Positions 34,973-43,563 are shown, counted from the first letter of the stretch. The stretch: 53,092 nt of DNA from Deltaproteobacteria bacterium (GCA_016214995.1 JACRML010000005.1:1-53092); one strand, 5' to 3'. The notes: generated by a model from the sequence alone, not told the origin. A program made the numbers and translations.

Positions 34973-35530
34973 ATGAAGCTCATCATTGTGTTAGTCACAG
35001 CAGTGTTGTTATCTTTAGCAGGTTTTCCCGGGCTAAACGCTCAGGAAACAAGTAAAGAAAAGAAGAAAGAGGCTGTTAAAGCCGGCGCCGAAGGGAAAAC
35101 TGGCATCCAAAACTGGATGGCCTCATTCTGGGCAAGGATATCAAAGGTAGGCAAAAAGGGGCCGTCAAATATCCCAACCTCTGTAGCAGGACTTCGCGGC
35201 GCTGAACAGGAAAAGGGCAAGGATCTGACACCTTACTGGAAGGGCAAGGAAAAAAGCAAAGACAGCGCTGCTATGGCAAAGGTTGAAGCTCTTATAAACA
35301 AAAAAGACTTTAATGGAGCCATAGATATGCTCAGGTCATTTGGACAGCAATATCCGGACAGCCCTTTAAAGCCCATTGCGGTTTTATCCCTTGCCTATGC
35401 ATATACTGAGGCAGGAAAGGCAGGAGAAGCAAAGATAACATTTGAAAACTTTCTCAATGAATATCCTGAACATGAACTGGCATCAGATGCCAGAGCAGGT
35501 CTTGAGCTTCTCGCTGGTAAAAATAAATAA
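34973..35530 (+). CDS. exported TPR-containing small protein
   Basis: 185 residues with signal peptide (to about 24, LNA|QE). The middle has a VAGLRGAEQEK...YWKGK segment that recurs in envelope TPR proteins of this kind of organism. Two TPR-like helical pairs follow (about 95-180: ALINKKDFNGAIDMLRSF, VLSLAYAYTEAGKAGEAKITF). A protein-protein interaction role in the periplasm is likely. ATG 34973 has an AGGAGG site; the open frame extends upstream through a palindrome and is rejected there. Same strand as the NHL protein, 93 bases after it. Confidence 0.75.
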   Translation: MKLIIVLVTAVLLSLAGFPGLNAQETSKEKKKEAVKAGAEGKTGIQNWMASFWARISKVGKKGPSNIPTSVAGLRGAEQEKGKDLTPYWKGKEKSKDSAAMAKVEALINKKDFNGAIDMLRSFGQQYPDSPLKPIAVLSLAYAYTEAGKAGEAKITFENFLNEYPEHELASDARAGLELLAGKNK

Positions 35531-35686
35531 TCGTTATCTATAAGGTATATTTTGGCAGTGTAGTCCGTCACAAATGTGTGCGCTTCTGGTCTCAATATGG
35601 ACAGCAGGATTAGCAGGTTTATGGTTGGATTTGAGCGAGCGTGTGGTGAGCCATAGCAGGCTGTTGAAAAAAGTCATCAACAGCCT

Positions 35687-35757
35687 CGATTACACAGATT
35701 AGAAAAAATGATTATACAGATTAAGACCCCATGAAATATCTGTGTAATCAGCGATTG
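35687..35757. repeat. GATTACACAG/CTGTGTAATC palindrome
   Basis: CGATTACACAGATTAG and GATTATACAGATTAAG are answered by ATATCTGTGTAATC. It follows a short GGCTGTTGA/TCAACAGCC hairpin at about 35659-35686. Third member of the family in the window; no gene is seen in 35531-36185. Confidence 0.75.
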
Positions 35758-35836
35758 TTGAGTTTTTAAATAATCTGCTAAATCAAAGTCTATATTCAAG
35801 CATGGATGATAGCCGGATGAATACCAGCTGCCCTAT

Positions 35837-36087
35837 ATCCAAAAATAGACATTGTTTTTTGGGGAAACCTGCAAGTTGATTGCCAGACAACACACCCCTA
35901 AATCCCCTATCGAGAGGGGACTAAAGGGGTGTGTTATTTACGACGAATCGCATGTTCACCGATGCGGTGAGGAACAAAAATTGGCCGATAACGAAGTATG
36001 GCAGTCAAATCGGCTGGCTCCACTTGCTGCGAAGCAATTGCAAGTGGAAGATGTAAAATAGCGAGGTTTTTAATCGCTATTTTACGG
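35837..36087 (-). repeat. composite multi-hairpin element, copy Y
   Basis: Inverted relative of the element at 43564-43817. In order on the minus strand: hairpin GTAAAATAGCG../..CGCTATTTTAC (36053-36085), hairpin CACTTGCAATTGC../GCAAGTG, the conserved GAGCCAGCCGATTTG and GTTATCGGCCAATTTTTG, CTCACCGCATCGGTG, a variable palindrome (about 35888-35932, ACACCCCTTTAGTCCCCT type), and the CCCCAAA..TTTTTGG hairpin (35837-35867, copy C of that motif). Confidence 0.8.
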
Positions 36088-36185
36088 CTTATCTCCTTTC
36101 CCATACACGGTATGTTTGGCCGATAGCATATTACAAAAAGTAATTATATTTTTAGGTTCAATAAGCAAAGAAAGGTAAAATCAAC

Positions 36186-37631
36186 ATGCCTCTCACTTTA
36201 AGAATCCCAATAAGGATAAAATTTGCCTTCACCCTTTCCCTCCTTATGTCTCTTGTAATTATATCCATAGGCATTGTGATGACAGCGCACCAGAGGTCTT
36301 CACTGGAAACACAGATGCGCACTATGGCAGGCACAATAACAGATGAATTTGCCGGCGACAGCAAGATGCCTCTTTTACAGAATGACCATCTTACCACGAA
36401 TCTCCTTGTGCAAAATATCCTTAAATATCCTGGTATAGTTAATGCTTATATACTTAATGAAAGGCTCTTCATTGAAGCACATAAGGAATTGGCGGAGATT
36501 GGCATTAAATACTATGGCCACGAAGACAGCATCTTAAATGCCCAGGGCCCATCACCGTGGCTTATACAAGAAAATGAATCTATATTTACCTTTGCCACCC
36601 CCATCTTTTTCAAGGAAACAAAGGTAGGCTATGTGGTCGTATCATTTTCAAAAGACTTTATATGGGAAAAGGTCAAAGAGACACAGAAAAGAATAGTCTT
36701 TATAACCATTTCTGTTATTGTAGTTGTAATTATACTTTCAATCCCTCTGGCATCAAGACTGCTGAAGCCCATATTCATGCTTGTAAAGGGTACAAACGAA
36801 ATAATCCTTGGCAATCTCTGGTACCGCATTCCCCATGGTAAAAGGGATGAAATAGGTGATCTTACTGATTCATTTAACCGTATGGCATCCGAATTGGAGA
36901 AAAAAGAAATATTGAAAGGTGCTTTTAACAGATATGTCAGCCCGCATGTGGCAAATGAGATACTGAAAAATCCTGAAAAGATTCAGCTTGCCGGTGAAAG
37001 AAGAGAGATAACTGTCCTGTTTGCAGATATAAGGGGATTTACTGCCTTAACCAGACAATTGCAGCCTGAAGAAATAGTTGAACTTTTGAATAGATACTTT
37101 ACCATCCTGACCGAAATCATATTTGGTTTTCATGGAACGGTCGACAAGTTTATTGGAGACGAGGTAATGGGTGTGTTTGGCTCCCCAATTCCCAACGAAG
37201 ACCATTTACAGGATGGCCTAAAATCTGCCATTGTAATAAACAGGGTTATGGCAGAAATAAACCGTTTGAGAGAAAAGAAAGGTCTTGTGCAACTTCCCAT
37301 GGGGATTGGACTTGATTCAGGACATGTAATTGTAGGAAGCATGGGATCTAAGGTCAGAATGGAGTACACAGCAATAGGTGATACCGTAAATGTGGCATCA
37401 AGGCTTACCGGTATTGCAAAAAACGGTGAGATACTTGTCAGCGAAAAAGTTTGTGCGAGGGTGGAGAAAGAGGTCTCTTGTATAAGAATGCCGGATGTTA
37501 ATGTAAAGGGTATTGAAACACCTTTTACTATCTATAATGTTACAGGTATAAAGGATGTATGGAAGCCTGTTATTGACGCTGCCGTCAATACTATAAGGGA
37601 TAAGATGAGGAGAGAAGATATTGCGTTTTAA
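36186..37631 (+). CDS. membrane sensor class III adenylate/guanylate cyclase
   Basis: 481 residues: TM1 at about 13-36, a periplasmic sensor domain to about 165, TM2 at about 175-200, HAMP (KPIFMLVKGTNEIILGNLW, about 200-255) and a class III nucleotidyl cyclase domain from about 275. The metal-binding aspartates are in LFADIRGFT and FIGDEVMGVFG. Substrate-contact residues VDKF and IGDTVNVASRL favour ATP over GTP by the usual rules, but this is not certain. It should make cAMP in response to an external cue. The gene overlaps the next one by 11 bases, so they are coupled. No cAMP receptor is in the window. Confidence 0.94.
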   Translation: MPLTLRIPIRIKFAFTLSLLMSLVIISIGIVMTAHQRSSLETQMRTMAGTITDEFAGDSKMPLLQNDHLTTNLLVQNILKYPGIVNAYILNERLFIEAHKELAEIGIKYYGHEDSILNAQGPSPWLIQENESIFTFATPIFFKETKVGYVVVSFSKDFIWEKVKETQKRIVFITISVIVVVIILSIPLASRLLKPIFMLVKGTNEIILGNLWYRIPHGKRDEIGDLTDSFNRMASELEKKEILKGAFNRYVSPHVANEILKNPEKIQLAGERREITVLFADIRGFTALTRQLQPEEIVELLNRYFTILTEIIFGFHGTVDKFIGDEVMGVFGSPIPNEDHLQDGLKSAIVINRVMAEINRLREKKGLVQLPMGIGLDSGHVIVGSMGSKVRMEYTAIGDTVNVASRLTGIAKNGEILVSEKVCARVEKEVSCIRMPDVNVKGIETPFTIYNVTGIKDVWKPVIDAAVNTIRDKMRREDIAF

Positions 37632-38406
37632 ACCTTTTTTAATAACAACGATTATCATTGCGGGTGGCTGCACACAGTTTACACCTCGTTATTTCACGGC
37701 ATCCCCTTATCAAAAATCACTCATACTGTATAATGAGGGAAAGACGATAGAGGCAAAAGAAAAGATATTTGAGATCAAAAAAGGAGAATCAGACTATAAG
37801 ATGGCTCAGGAATTGCTTTTAAAGATAGACAGGCTAGCCTTGAAACTTGCAGAAAGACACAAGGATCTTGGTGAAGAATATGAAAGGGTAAGCCTTTATT
37901 CTGTAGCAGCGCAGGAATACAGAATTGCCCTTAATTTTGACCCTGCTAATCAGTTAATCCAGAAAAGGCTTAAAGCCGTGGAAGAAGGAAGGTCTTCTCT
38001 CCAACAGGAAAAGGAACAACAGCAACCCAAGGAGCCTATCAAGGTTAAAAAGACTTTAAGTCCTGATATCCTTGCAGAAGAACATTATATAAAAGGTGTG
38101 GCCATGCTTGAATCGAAACAGTATGCCAAAGCCATAGATGTATTTGAAATTGTACTAAAACTGGTTCCTTCTTACAAAGATACAGAAAACCTTCTGGCCA
38201 TAGCCGAAAAAGAACGGGGCGAACTTGTTGACATACACTTAAAAAAGGGCATATACTATTTTCAGAAAGAAGATTTAGAATTGGCAATAAGGGAGTGGGA
38301 CTTAGTGCTGGAATTAGACCCTTTCAATAAGACCGCAATAGACTATAAAGTCAAAGCAGAAACCGTAATGGAAAAAATGAAGGATATTAGGGAGAGGAGT
38401 AAATAG
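37621..38406 (+). CDS. TPR lipoprotein
   Basis: 261 residues starting at TTG 37621, supported by AGGAGAG six bases upstream, and overlapping the cyclase gene by 11 bases. The lipobox IIAGGC gives a lipidated cysteine near residue 17. The mature protein is largely helical with TPR-like units (SVAAQEYRIALNFDPANQ, YAKAIDVFEIVLKLVPSYK, LELAIREWDLVLELDPFNK) separated by a Gln/Glu-rich linker. Probably an envelope scaffold working with the cyclase or the large NHL/TPR protein. No enzymatic motif. Confidence 0.85.
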   Translation: MRFKPFLITTIIIAGGCTQFTPRYFTASPYQKSLILYNEGKTIEAKEKIFEIKKGESDYKMAQELLLKIDRLALKLAERHKDLGEEYERVSLYSVAAQEYRIALNFDPANQLIQKRLKAVEEGRSSLQQEKEQQQPKEPIKVKKTLSPDILAEEHYIKGVAMLESKQYAKAIDVFEIVLKLVPSYKDTENLLAIAEKERGELVDIHLKKGIYYFQKEDLELAIREWDLVLELDPFNKTAIDYKVKAETVMEKMKDIRERSK

Positions 38407-38478
38407 CTATCTCCTTCTCTTGTTGTTTTCAGGCTTAGACCTAAAAGGCAATAAGCAGTGTTAAAAACTTAGCGTAAA

Positions 38479-38790
38479 CTAAGCAGTTTCCTTTGAGTGT
38501 TTCGTCTTTTCCTTTTGATAGGCCTCTTTACCTGCTTGGTAAGCTGCCACAGCCTCATTTTTCCTATCTTCAATAATCTCTTTAACCTTCCCCATACCTT
38601 CTTCCACGGTATCTATTGTTGATTCATAATGCTGCTTTAGTTCATCTTCCTTTTGGGTCATATGCTCCCTTAGCCGCTTTCTTGTCTCTTCTCCGGATGA
38701 AGGGGCATAGAGCAAGGCAAGCCCGGCCCCGATAAGCCCTCCAATGAGAAACGCAAACATTGTATTCAAGGTGTTGTTATTCTCTGACAT
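38479..38790 (-). CDS. YtxH-like small membrane protein
   Basis: 103 residues. One N-terminal membrane helix (AFLIGGLIGAGLALLYAPSSG) is followed by EETRKRLREH and a long charged helix, the pattern of YtxH/gas-vesicle-like stress proteins. Its function is not known. ATG 38790 has AGGAGG 9 bases before it; the start lies inside the end of the DUF948 gene (14-base overlap), so the two are coupled and may work together. It converges with the plus-strand TPR lipoprotein gene. Confidence 0.85.
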   Translation of the reverse strand: MSENNNTLNTMFAFLIGGLIGAGLALLYAPSSGEETRKRLREHMTQKEDELKQHYESTIDTVEEGMGKVKEIIEDRKNEAVAAYQAGKEAYQKEKTKHSKETA

Positions 38791-39154
38791 CTTTATCACC
38801 CTCCTTCTTTCGGAAATGTTTTAAGCCAAATTCGATGCCGGCTATAATACTTGTGAGCACTATTATAGCTCCCTTTAATTGGCTTACTACCATATCGACC
38901 ATATGTACAACCTTAAGCGCCACCTCTGCAATCTTCTTTAACATCCCGCCAACATCGTCGGCAGGGCCGTCAAGCTTCTTTACCAACGAATTTATGCCTT
39001 CCATTGTCTCTTTCCCTTTTTGCAAGAATTCTTCAATTGCCTTAGCAGTATTTCTAAGTTGAATAACTGTTGGAATAAGATATATCATCAACAGAAAAAA
39101 TGCTATGGCAACTAACAAAAATGCCAGATCAGAAATAGCAATGCCAGATATCAT
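38777..39154 (-). CDS. DUF948-family membrane protein
   Basis: 125 residues with an N-terminal membrane helix (about 8-32), a coiled-coil-like middle (FLQKGKETMEGINSLVKKLDG) and a second hydrophobic stretch at about 90-108. This is the layout of DUF948 proteins, usually encoded next to YtxH proteins as here. A role in envelope stress is a general guess only. Confidence 0.85.
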   Translation of the reverse strand: MISGIAISDLAFLLVAIAFFLLMIYLIPTVIQLRNTAKAIEEFLQKGKETMEGINSLVKKLDGPADDVGGMLKKIAEVALKVVHMVDMVVSQLKGAIIVLTSIIAGIEFGLKHFRKKEGDKDVRE

Positions 39155-39477
39155 ACCCTCTCCTTTGAGGAAAAGTATAGCTTACAAAGTGGATTGTGTC
39201 AAAGTATATATTGAGAGGATATTAAGTTGTGCGGTGGGGGCAAAAAGAGGTTTTATATAGAGCTGTATTATTTTACGACTTTGTTATTAGTAGGTGTGCA
39301 AAATGAGCCTTTTCCCCATAAGAGATTAAGAGCTTTACTATTTTATAAGCCTAAGATTTACCTGCTATATTTTGCATCAGCACATTTTTTCACAAAAATC
39401 AATGCTTCTTTTCTGGTTTTTCAAAACTTTTGATATATCGTTCTTTAATGGTTTGATCTGTACAAATTCATTTATTA
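39155..39477. other. intergenic stretch without recognised feature
   Basis: 323 bases between the DUF948 gene and the mini-rubredoxin gene, both on the minus strand. A 68-codon plus-strand frame (39227-39433) lacks a ribosome site and protein-like composition. CACAAAAATCAATGCTTCTT at about 39391 faintly resembles the five-copy hairpin motif but has no closing arm. Confidence 0.5.
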
Positions 39478-39585
39478 TCACTCTGCTTTTTTAAAAACGC
39501 CGTTTGCTCCGCACTTTGGGCATTTTCCCGGCTTGCATCTGGATTCCTTTGTATAGCCGCACTTCTCACATTTCCATACTGCCAT
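39478..39585 (-). CDS. RCKP-type rubredoxin-like mini-protein
   Basis: 35 residues with two cysteine pairs (CEKCGY and CPKCGA) and the SRCKPGKCP segment that defines the RCKP-type rubredoxin-like domain. Probably binds one iron or zinc and may pass electrons to the neighbouring peroxiredoxin. Start ATG 39585 has a GGGGAGG site; the longer frame upstream is rejected. It is the last gene of the PerR-led minus-strand group. Confidence 0.85.
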   Translation of the reverse strand: MAVWKCEKCGYTKESRCKPGKCPKCGANGVFKKAE

Positions 39586-39678
39586 TTTTACCTCCCCATA
39601 ATACCGTTTCGCGTGTCCGTAATTCGTGACCGTATTGGTTTTTACGGTCACAATAAACGGGCACAATTTACGGTTTTT

Positions 39679-40020
39679 TTATTTAGGTCTTGCCTCTATA
39701 CCAGCAGGCTGTTTTGTGGCCTGTGAAACCACCAGTTCTTTATTTGCAACTATTTTGTGCCAAACACCCTTTGGGGCGAGTACTGCAACACCGGGCTTCA
39801 AAGCTACACTTTCTTCCTTGCCGTTATCCAGCCAGAAAACGCCTTCTCCCTCATGGACAAAGAATATCTGGTCTCCCTCCGGATGTCTGTGATAGTCAAG
39901 CACCTGGCCTGGTTTGAAATAATAAGTATCAGCAGCAATCTGCTCACTCTTGATATGAGTCACCTTGTTTACAGCTTCATTTTTAAATTCCTTTTTTTCC
40001 ATTACATTTGCGCAGTTCAT
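39679..40020 (-). CDS. small cupin-domain protein
   Basis: 113 residues forming a single cupin barrel. The first cupin motif is DYHRHPEGDQIFFVHEGEG (His, His, Glu-like ligands) and the second is APKGVWHKIVA. Metal binding is probable. The enzymatic or sensor role is not known. Located 23 bases after the peroxiredoxin gene; AAGGAGG precedes ATG 40020. Confidence 0.88.
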   Translation of the reverse strand: MNCANVMEKKEFKNEAVNKVTHIKSEQIAADTYYFKPGQVLDYHRHPEGDQIFFVHEGEGVFWLDNGKEESVALKPGVAVLAPKGVWHKIVANKELVVSQATKQPAGIEARPK

Positions 40021-40043
40021 TTTAAATTCCTCCTTATTTTCAA

Positions 40044-40643
40044 TTAAGCAGCCATCGCCTCAGAAACTTTTCCAACCATCTTCGCAGATGGCTTAAGAGT
40101 CTTTTTGCCTTCTGTCCAATTCGCAGGGCATACCTCATCAGTATGCTTGGAAACATATACACTGGCTTGAACTTTTCTTAAAAGCTCAGACGCATTCCTG
40201 CCGACATTGTAGAAATTCACCTCCGAGCAGACAAGCTTGCCTTCAGGGTTTATTAAGAAAGTCCCTCTCAGCGCAAGACCTGTTGCTTCATCATATACAC
40301 CAAACTGCCTGGATACCTTTGCTGTAGGGTCTGCTCCCATAAGGTACTTTACATTTTTCAGAAGTTTTTCTGATTGCTGCCATGCCAGATGAGAGAATTT
40401 GGTGTCAGTGCTTACGGAGATTACTTCACAGCCCGCTGCCTTCAAATCTTTATGGTTTTCAGCAAGATCATTAAGCTCTGTGGGGCATATAAAGGTAAAA
40501 TCCGCCGGGTAGAAAAACAAAACGGTCCACTGTTTTTTTGCCTTCACCTCCTCCAGGCTTATCTTGCCAAAGTCTCCCTTTACAGGGTCATAAACCTCCA
40601 TCTCGAAATTCTCTACCATCTTTCCTACTGATGCTATACACAT
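40044..40643 (-). CDS. 2-Cys peroxiredoxin (AhpC/Prx1 type)
   Basis: 199 residues. The peroxidatic cysteine is in FYPADFTFICPTEL and the resolving cysteine in HTDEVCPANW, so it is a typical 2-Cys peroxiredoxin that reduces hydrogen and organic peroxides. Cytoplasmic. No AhpF or thioredoxin reductase is near, and the small rubredoxin-like protein downstream could be the electron donor (inference). AAGGAGG precedes ATG 40643. Probably under PerR control together with the genes around it. Confidence 0.95.
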   Translation of the reverse strand: MCIASVGKMVENFEMEVYDPVKGDFGKISLEEVKAKKQWTVLFFYPADFTFICPTELNDLAENHKDLKAAGCEVISVSTDTKFSHLAWQQSEKLLKNVKYLMGADPTAKVSRQFGVYDEATGLALRGTFLINPEGKLVCSEVNFYNVGRNASELLRKVQASVYVSKHTDEVCPANWTEGKKTLKPSAKMVGKVSEAMAA

Positions 40644-40691
40644 AGTCAGTTCCTCCTTTTTATTTAAGCAGGATAATCCTGCTTGTATGAA

Positions 40692-41000
40692 TTAATAATT
40701 TTTCTTGGTCCCTGCTTTCCCGGAAGCCGCTTCTGCATGGGTTATTGCCTCCTCCGCATGCTTAATTGCAGCTTTTGCATGCTCTATTGCCTCTTTTGCG
40801 TGTGGATTTCCACCCGCTTTAACAGACTCCTCCAGATGCTTTATAGCCTCTTTTACATGCGCTATCCCTTCTTTTGCATGAGCTACCCCTTCGCCGGCAT
40901 GTTCTTCTGCAGCGCTCTGCGCATAGAGCATACCTGCATTAAATGTTGACGCCATGAAGAACAGGAATAGAAATGTTACTGCGAGCATTGTTTTTTTCAT
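40692..41000 (-). CDS. smbP: small metal-binding protein SmbP
   Basis: 102 residues with signal peptide (to about 27, LYA|QS). The mature part is a helical bundle made of heptad-like repeats rich in His, Glu and Ala (EGVAHAKEGIAHVKEAIKHL, KEAIEHAKAAIKHAEEAITH). This is the signature of SmbP, first described in Nitrosomonas europaea as a periplasmic copper-binding protein. ATG 41000 has AAAGGAGGG; an upstream in-frame ATG is rejected. Its place in the PerR group suggests metal buffering during oxidative stress. Confidence 0.9.
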   Translation of the reverse strand: MKKTMLAVTFLFLFFMASTFNAGMLYAQSAAEEHAGEGVAHAKEGIAHVKEAIKHLEESVKAGGNPHAKEAIEHAKAAIKHAEEAITHAEAASGKAGTKKNY

Positions 41001-41060
41001 GTTTTTTCCCTCCTTTGTTTGTTTTTTTAGTAATTTCATAATTCAACTGCTACTAAGGGC

Positions 41061-41090
41061 TTAGCAGACTGCTTTTCAGCAGCCTGCTAA
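41061..41090. terminator. hairpin between the unknown exported gene and smbP
   Basis: TTAGCAG-A-CTGCT and AGCAG-C-CTGCTAA form a stem with one mismatch around a TTTTC loop, without a following U-tract on the minus strand. It may reduce read-through or protect the upstream mRNA. Confidence 0.3.
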
Positions 41091-41116
41091 AGGTTTGCAC
41101 TTTCAAACCTGCGTTG

Positions 41117-41746
41117 CTACTTTAATCCCTTCGGATCCTGATATATCATCAGGTGGGAGTAAGGCGTGCCGTCATACATGACCCAGGTTTTGAACTCTTT
41201 ATTCGGCATGGATGGCAGGCTGCTTGCCTTGGAATCAAAAGGCCCCAAGATCATCCAGTGGGGCACATCCTTCACCCTCTTTGCACCGGGTTCCTTCTTT
41301 GTCGTTGGAGTAACCTTCCCATCCTTCTCCCAGTAGAATCCCCCCTTTCCCATATAGGCAATGCCAGGGACTGTGTTGGTAGGCTTCTTGCCGGCCATGG
41401 CATCGTTTAGCCACTGCCATCCCGCTGGATCAAGGCAGATCGGGTCCGGCTCTTCCTGGGCCTCCATATCCGGGATACAGGTGAAACCATTTGTGCCCTT
41501 CCTTGCCTCTATCATTTTTCCGTCTGCTCCCATCACCATAATTGTTGCGTCCTTTGAGATATGGGGCGGCGCTGCACTTTGGGCAAGTTTGATTTGCTCT
41601 TCCTGAGACAGAGATTTTACTCCCTTCGCTTTTTCACCTGCCATTATTGTGACAGCAAAACCTAACAATAAACTGACTGTTAAGATAAAAGATATGTTCT
41701 TTAATACATTCTGGACAATCTGTCCAACTTTTACATTCTTTTCCAT
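41117..41746 (-). CDS. exported protein of unknown function in the PerR group
   Basis: 209 residues. An N-terminal hydrophobic segment (about 20-37) is a signal peptide or anchor, followed by a soluble domain I do not recognise. It contains two cysteines (FTCIPD and PICLDP) about 19 residues apart, a MVMGADGKMIEARKG strand, PGIAYMGKGGFYWEKDG and a C-terminal HLMIYQDPKG. The start, ATG 41746, has an AGGAGG site and lies 2 bases after the perR stop, so co-expression with perR is nearly certain. A periplasmic role in oxidant or metal stress is inferred from context only. Confidence 0.75.
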   Translation of the reverse strand: MEKNVKVGQIVQNVLKNISFILTVSLLLGFAVTIMAGEKAKGVKSLSQEEQIKLAQSAAPPHISKDATIMVMGADGKMIEARKGTNGFTCIPDMEAQEEPDPICLDPAGWQWLNDAMAGKKPTNTVPGIAYMGKGGFYWEKDGKVTPTTKKEPGAKRVKDVPHWMILGPFDSKASSLPSMPNKEFKTWVMYDGTPYSHLMIYQDPKGLK

Positions 41747-41748
41747 AG

Positions 41749-42177
41749 CTAGTTCCTCCTTTTGTGTTTTTTTTGACATCCCCTGCAGATGCCATAAAAA
41801 TTTATATGACTTCCAACAGGTTTGAACTCTTCTTCTATATGATAAGGAAGCCGCAAGGCTTCGGAGTAGTCTTCAAATACGTCGCCTATCTTATTGCAGC
41901 TTATACAAATTATATGATGGTGCGGTTTGGGATTTGGATCATAATGTTTCTTTTGATGGTCAATGGTAATCTCTGCAACCTCTCCTTTCTTCTGAAGCAT
42001 CTGCAGCGTATTATATACGGTTGCAAAGGATACCGTGGGATAATCCTTTTTTATTTGCCGGTATATATCATCTGCTGTGGGATGGCTCGTATTGCCGTCT
42101 AAAAACTTCAGAATGGCAAGCCTCTGTGGGGTAAGCTTAAATCCTCTTTCTTTGTATTTTTCAATCAGTTCTTTCAT
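41749..42177 (-). CDS. perR: Fur-family peroxide regulator (PerR-like)
   Basis: 142 residues. An N-terminal winged helix (KLTPQRLAILKFLDGN, VSFATVYNTLQML) is followed by the metal-sensing region HHHIICISCNKIGD and a second cysteine pair CRGCQ, so the structural zinc site is complete. It represses peroxide-defence genes when loaded with Fe or Mn. The PerR assignment, rather than Fur, rests on the operator TTAGAATAATTCTAA just upstream and on the peroxiredoxin gene in the same unit. First gene of the group perR - unknown - smbP - peroxiredoxin - cupin - mini-rubredoxin. Confidence 0.9.
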   Translation of the reverse strand: MKELIEKYKERGFKLTPQRLAILKFLDGNTSHPTADDIYRQIKKDYPTVSFATVYNTLQMLQKKGEVAEITIDHQKKHYDPNPKPHHHIICISCNKIGDVFEDYSEALRLPYHIEEEFKPVGSHINFYGICRGCQKKHKRRN

Positions 42178-42186
42178 ATATTTAAA

Positions 42187-42239
42187 TTAGAATAATTCTA
42201 ATCTAGTAAGAATTATAATCAAAAAAATATATTTGTCAA
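42187..42239 (-). promoter_or_regulatory. perR promoter with Per-box operator
   Basis: A perfect 7-1-7 palindrome TTAGAATAATTCTAA (42187-42201) matches the PerR-box layout. On the minus strand a near-consensus promoter precedes it: -35 TTGACA (42234-42239), 16-base spacer, -10 TATAAT (42212-42217). The operator lies just after the expected start site, so bound PerR would block the operon and its own gene. Confidence 0.9.
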
Positions 42240-42251
42240 GCATTTTTTTAG

Positions 42252-42283
42252 TTCCCCAAAGCAAACATTGATTTTGGGGGGAA
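42252..42283 (-). repeat. CCCCAAA/TTTTGGGG hairpin motif, copy D
   Basis: TTCCCCAAAGCAAACATTGA with TTTTGGGGGGAA on the plus strand; the reverse strand matches the family consensus in stem and most of the loop. It lies between the perR promoter and the end of the antiporter gene. Confidence 0.65.
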
Positions 42284-42392
42284 TTTATACAATAAACAGC
42301 GATTCTTTGGTTTGTTAAAGACAGTGGGGGAGTAATGCTAAAACTAACTATGCATTGAGAGCTTATAGGATGGCGCGGTTTATATTGATATT

Positions 42393-43547
42393 TTATGCTT
42401 TGTCATTGTTAGTATCCATCAAATCCTCTGTGTGAACAGGCATAAACCATTTCTGTGCTACTAATGTTGGCATTACTGAGCTTGCTATAAGAACACCGGT
42501 CAAAACGGAATACTGGACCTGATTTATGAGCCCTGAATGCAGGCCAAATACGCTGGCTATCAACCCAAAGGTTAAGCCTGTGCTCATTAACAGGGTGGTA
42601 TACACGCCTCCATTTGGAATATATTTTTTGGCGAGAAAATAAACACCAAGGAACTTTGCCAACTGTTTAACGGCAAATAAGGCGGCAAAAAGTCCTATCG
42701 CAGATATAATCAGCGGCAAAGAAACCTTAAGCCCAGTAACAATAAAAAATACGGGGGTTATGATTGCAAAGGCGACGGTGCGAAGCCTGTTTTTTACTAC
42801 TTTTGTATCAGATGTTTCGGCAAAGTGTTTTGACATCAAAAGCCCCAATACAAATGCCGGTAGTATTGCATGTCCTTCCCCTAAATTTGCAAAATACATA
42901 AATACAAACAAGAGGAGGAATATGTATTTTATTTCGGGTTCAATAACCTTATTCTTTAATTTGGGATTATCAAAGACATAATGGGAAAACTTGGTTGCGA
43001 GGAGTATTACCATTATTGAAACTGCAACAAAAATCACAGTGTATAGGGTCGGTTTGGCAAATAATATGCTCAATACAAGGGCAGTTCCTGTATTGGTTAC
43101 AAAGGTAGATGCCATAAGCATCTTGCCAACTTTCGTTTTTGACAGGTTGGTTTCCATGAGGACTGAATAAACAACGGCAATTGATGTTTCTGATAATGCG
43201 GTTCCTGCAATTAAAGATGCTTGAAAATTCCAGCCTGCAATATAGTAGGCATAGAGCGATGCGCTGACAAATGGCGTCAAAAAAGAAAACAGGCCAACAA
43301 GAAAACTCTGTTTAAATTTTTCTTTCATCAGACCGGTGTCAATTTCAGCGCCTGCTAAAAAGGTTAAGACAATGCCCCCAAAACCTGCTAAATATATCAT
43401 CCAGTCTTCCGGCTTAATCCCGTAGTTTCCAGCTATTACACCCAATATGATTTCTATTATTGCCACTGATATTCCAAATCTTAATGAAATTAAGCTTGAT
43501 ATAAAAATCAACAAGCCGACAACTAATGGGGTTATATCTGCGTGCAT
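42393..43547 (-). CDS. Kef/CPA2-type monovalent cation:proton antiporter
   Basis: 384 residues with about 12 membrane helices. The CPA2 signature is clear: LEVILGVIAGNYG-like start (IIEIILGVIAGNYGI), AGFGGIVLTFLAGAEIDT and the unwound-helix region ALSETSIAVVYSVL, with GHAILPAFVLGLLMS later. It lacks the cytoplasmic RCK domain of KefB/C. It exchanges Na+ or K+ for protons at the inner membrane. AAAGGA precedes ATG 43547. It is separated from perR by about 215 bases holding copy D of the hairpin motif. Confidence 0.92.
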   Translation of the reverse strand: MHADITPLVVGLLIFISSLISLRFGISVAIIEIILGVIAGNYGIKPEDWMIYLAGFGGIVLTFLAGAEIDTGLMKEKFKQSFLVGLFSFLTPFVSASLYAYYIAGWNFQASLIAGTALSETSIAVVYSVLMETNLSKTKVGKMLMASTFVTNTGTALVLSILFAKPTLYTVIFVAVSIMVILLATKFSHYVFDNPKLKNKVIEPEIKYIFLLLFVFMYFANLGEGHAILPAFVLGLLMSKHFAETSDTKVVKNRLRTVAFAIITPVFFIVTGLKVSLPLIISAIGLFAALFAVKQLAKFLGVYFLAKKYIPNGGVYTTLLMSTGLTFGLIASVFGLHSGLINQVQYSVLTGVLIASSVMPTLVAQKWFMPVHTEDLMDTNNDKA

Positions 43548-43563
43548 GTCCTTTCTCCTTCTA

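Noticed and set aside
35852-36061. Two small frames (35852-36061 plus, 43590-43775 minus) whose predicted peptides share a C-terminus ending LQVEDVK
   Set aside because: The similarity comes from the composite DNA element itself. The frames run through hairpins and variable palindromes, their N-terminal parts are unrelated and neither has a ribosome binding site.
39227-39433. 68-codon plus-strand frame between DUF948 and rubredoxin-like genes
   Set aside because: No ribosome site, Phe/Leu/Tyr-rich composition typical of AT-rich non-coding DNA, and no recognised motif.
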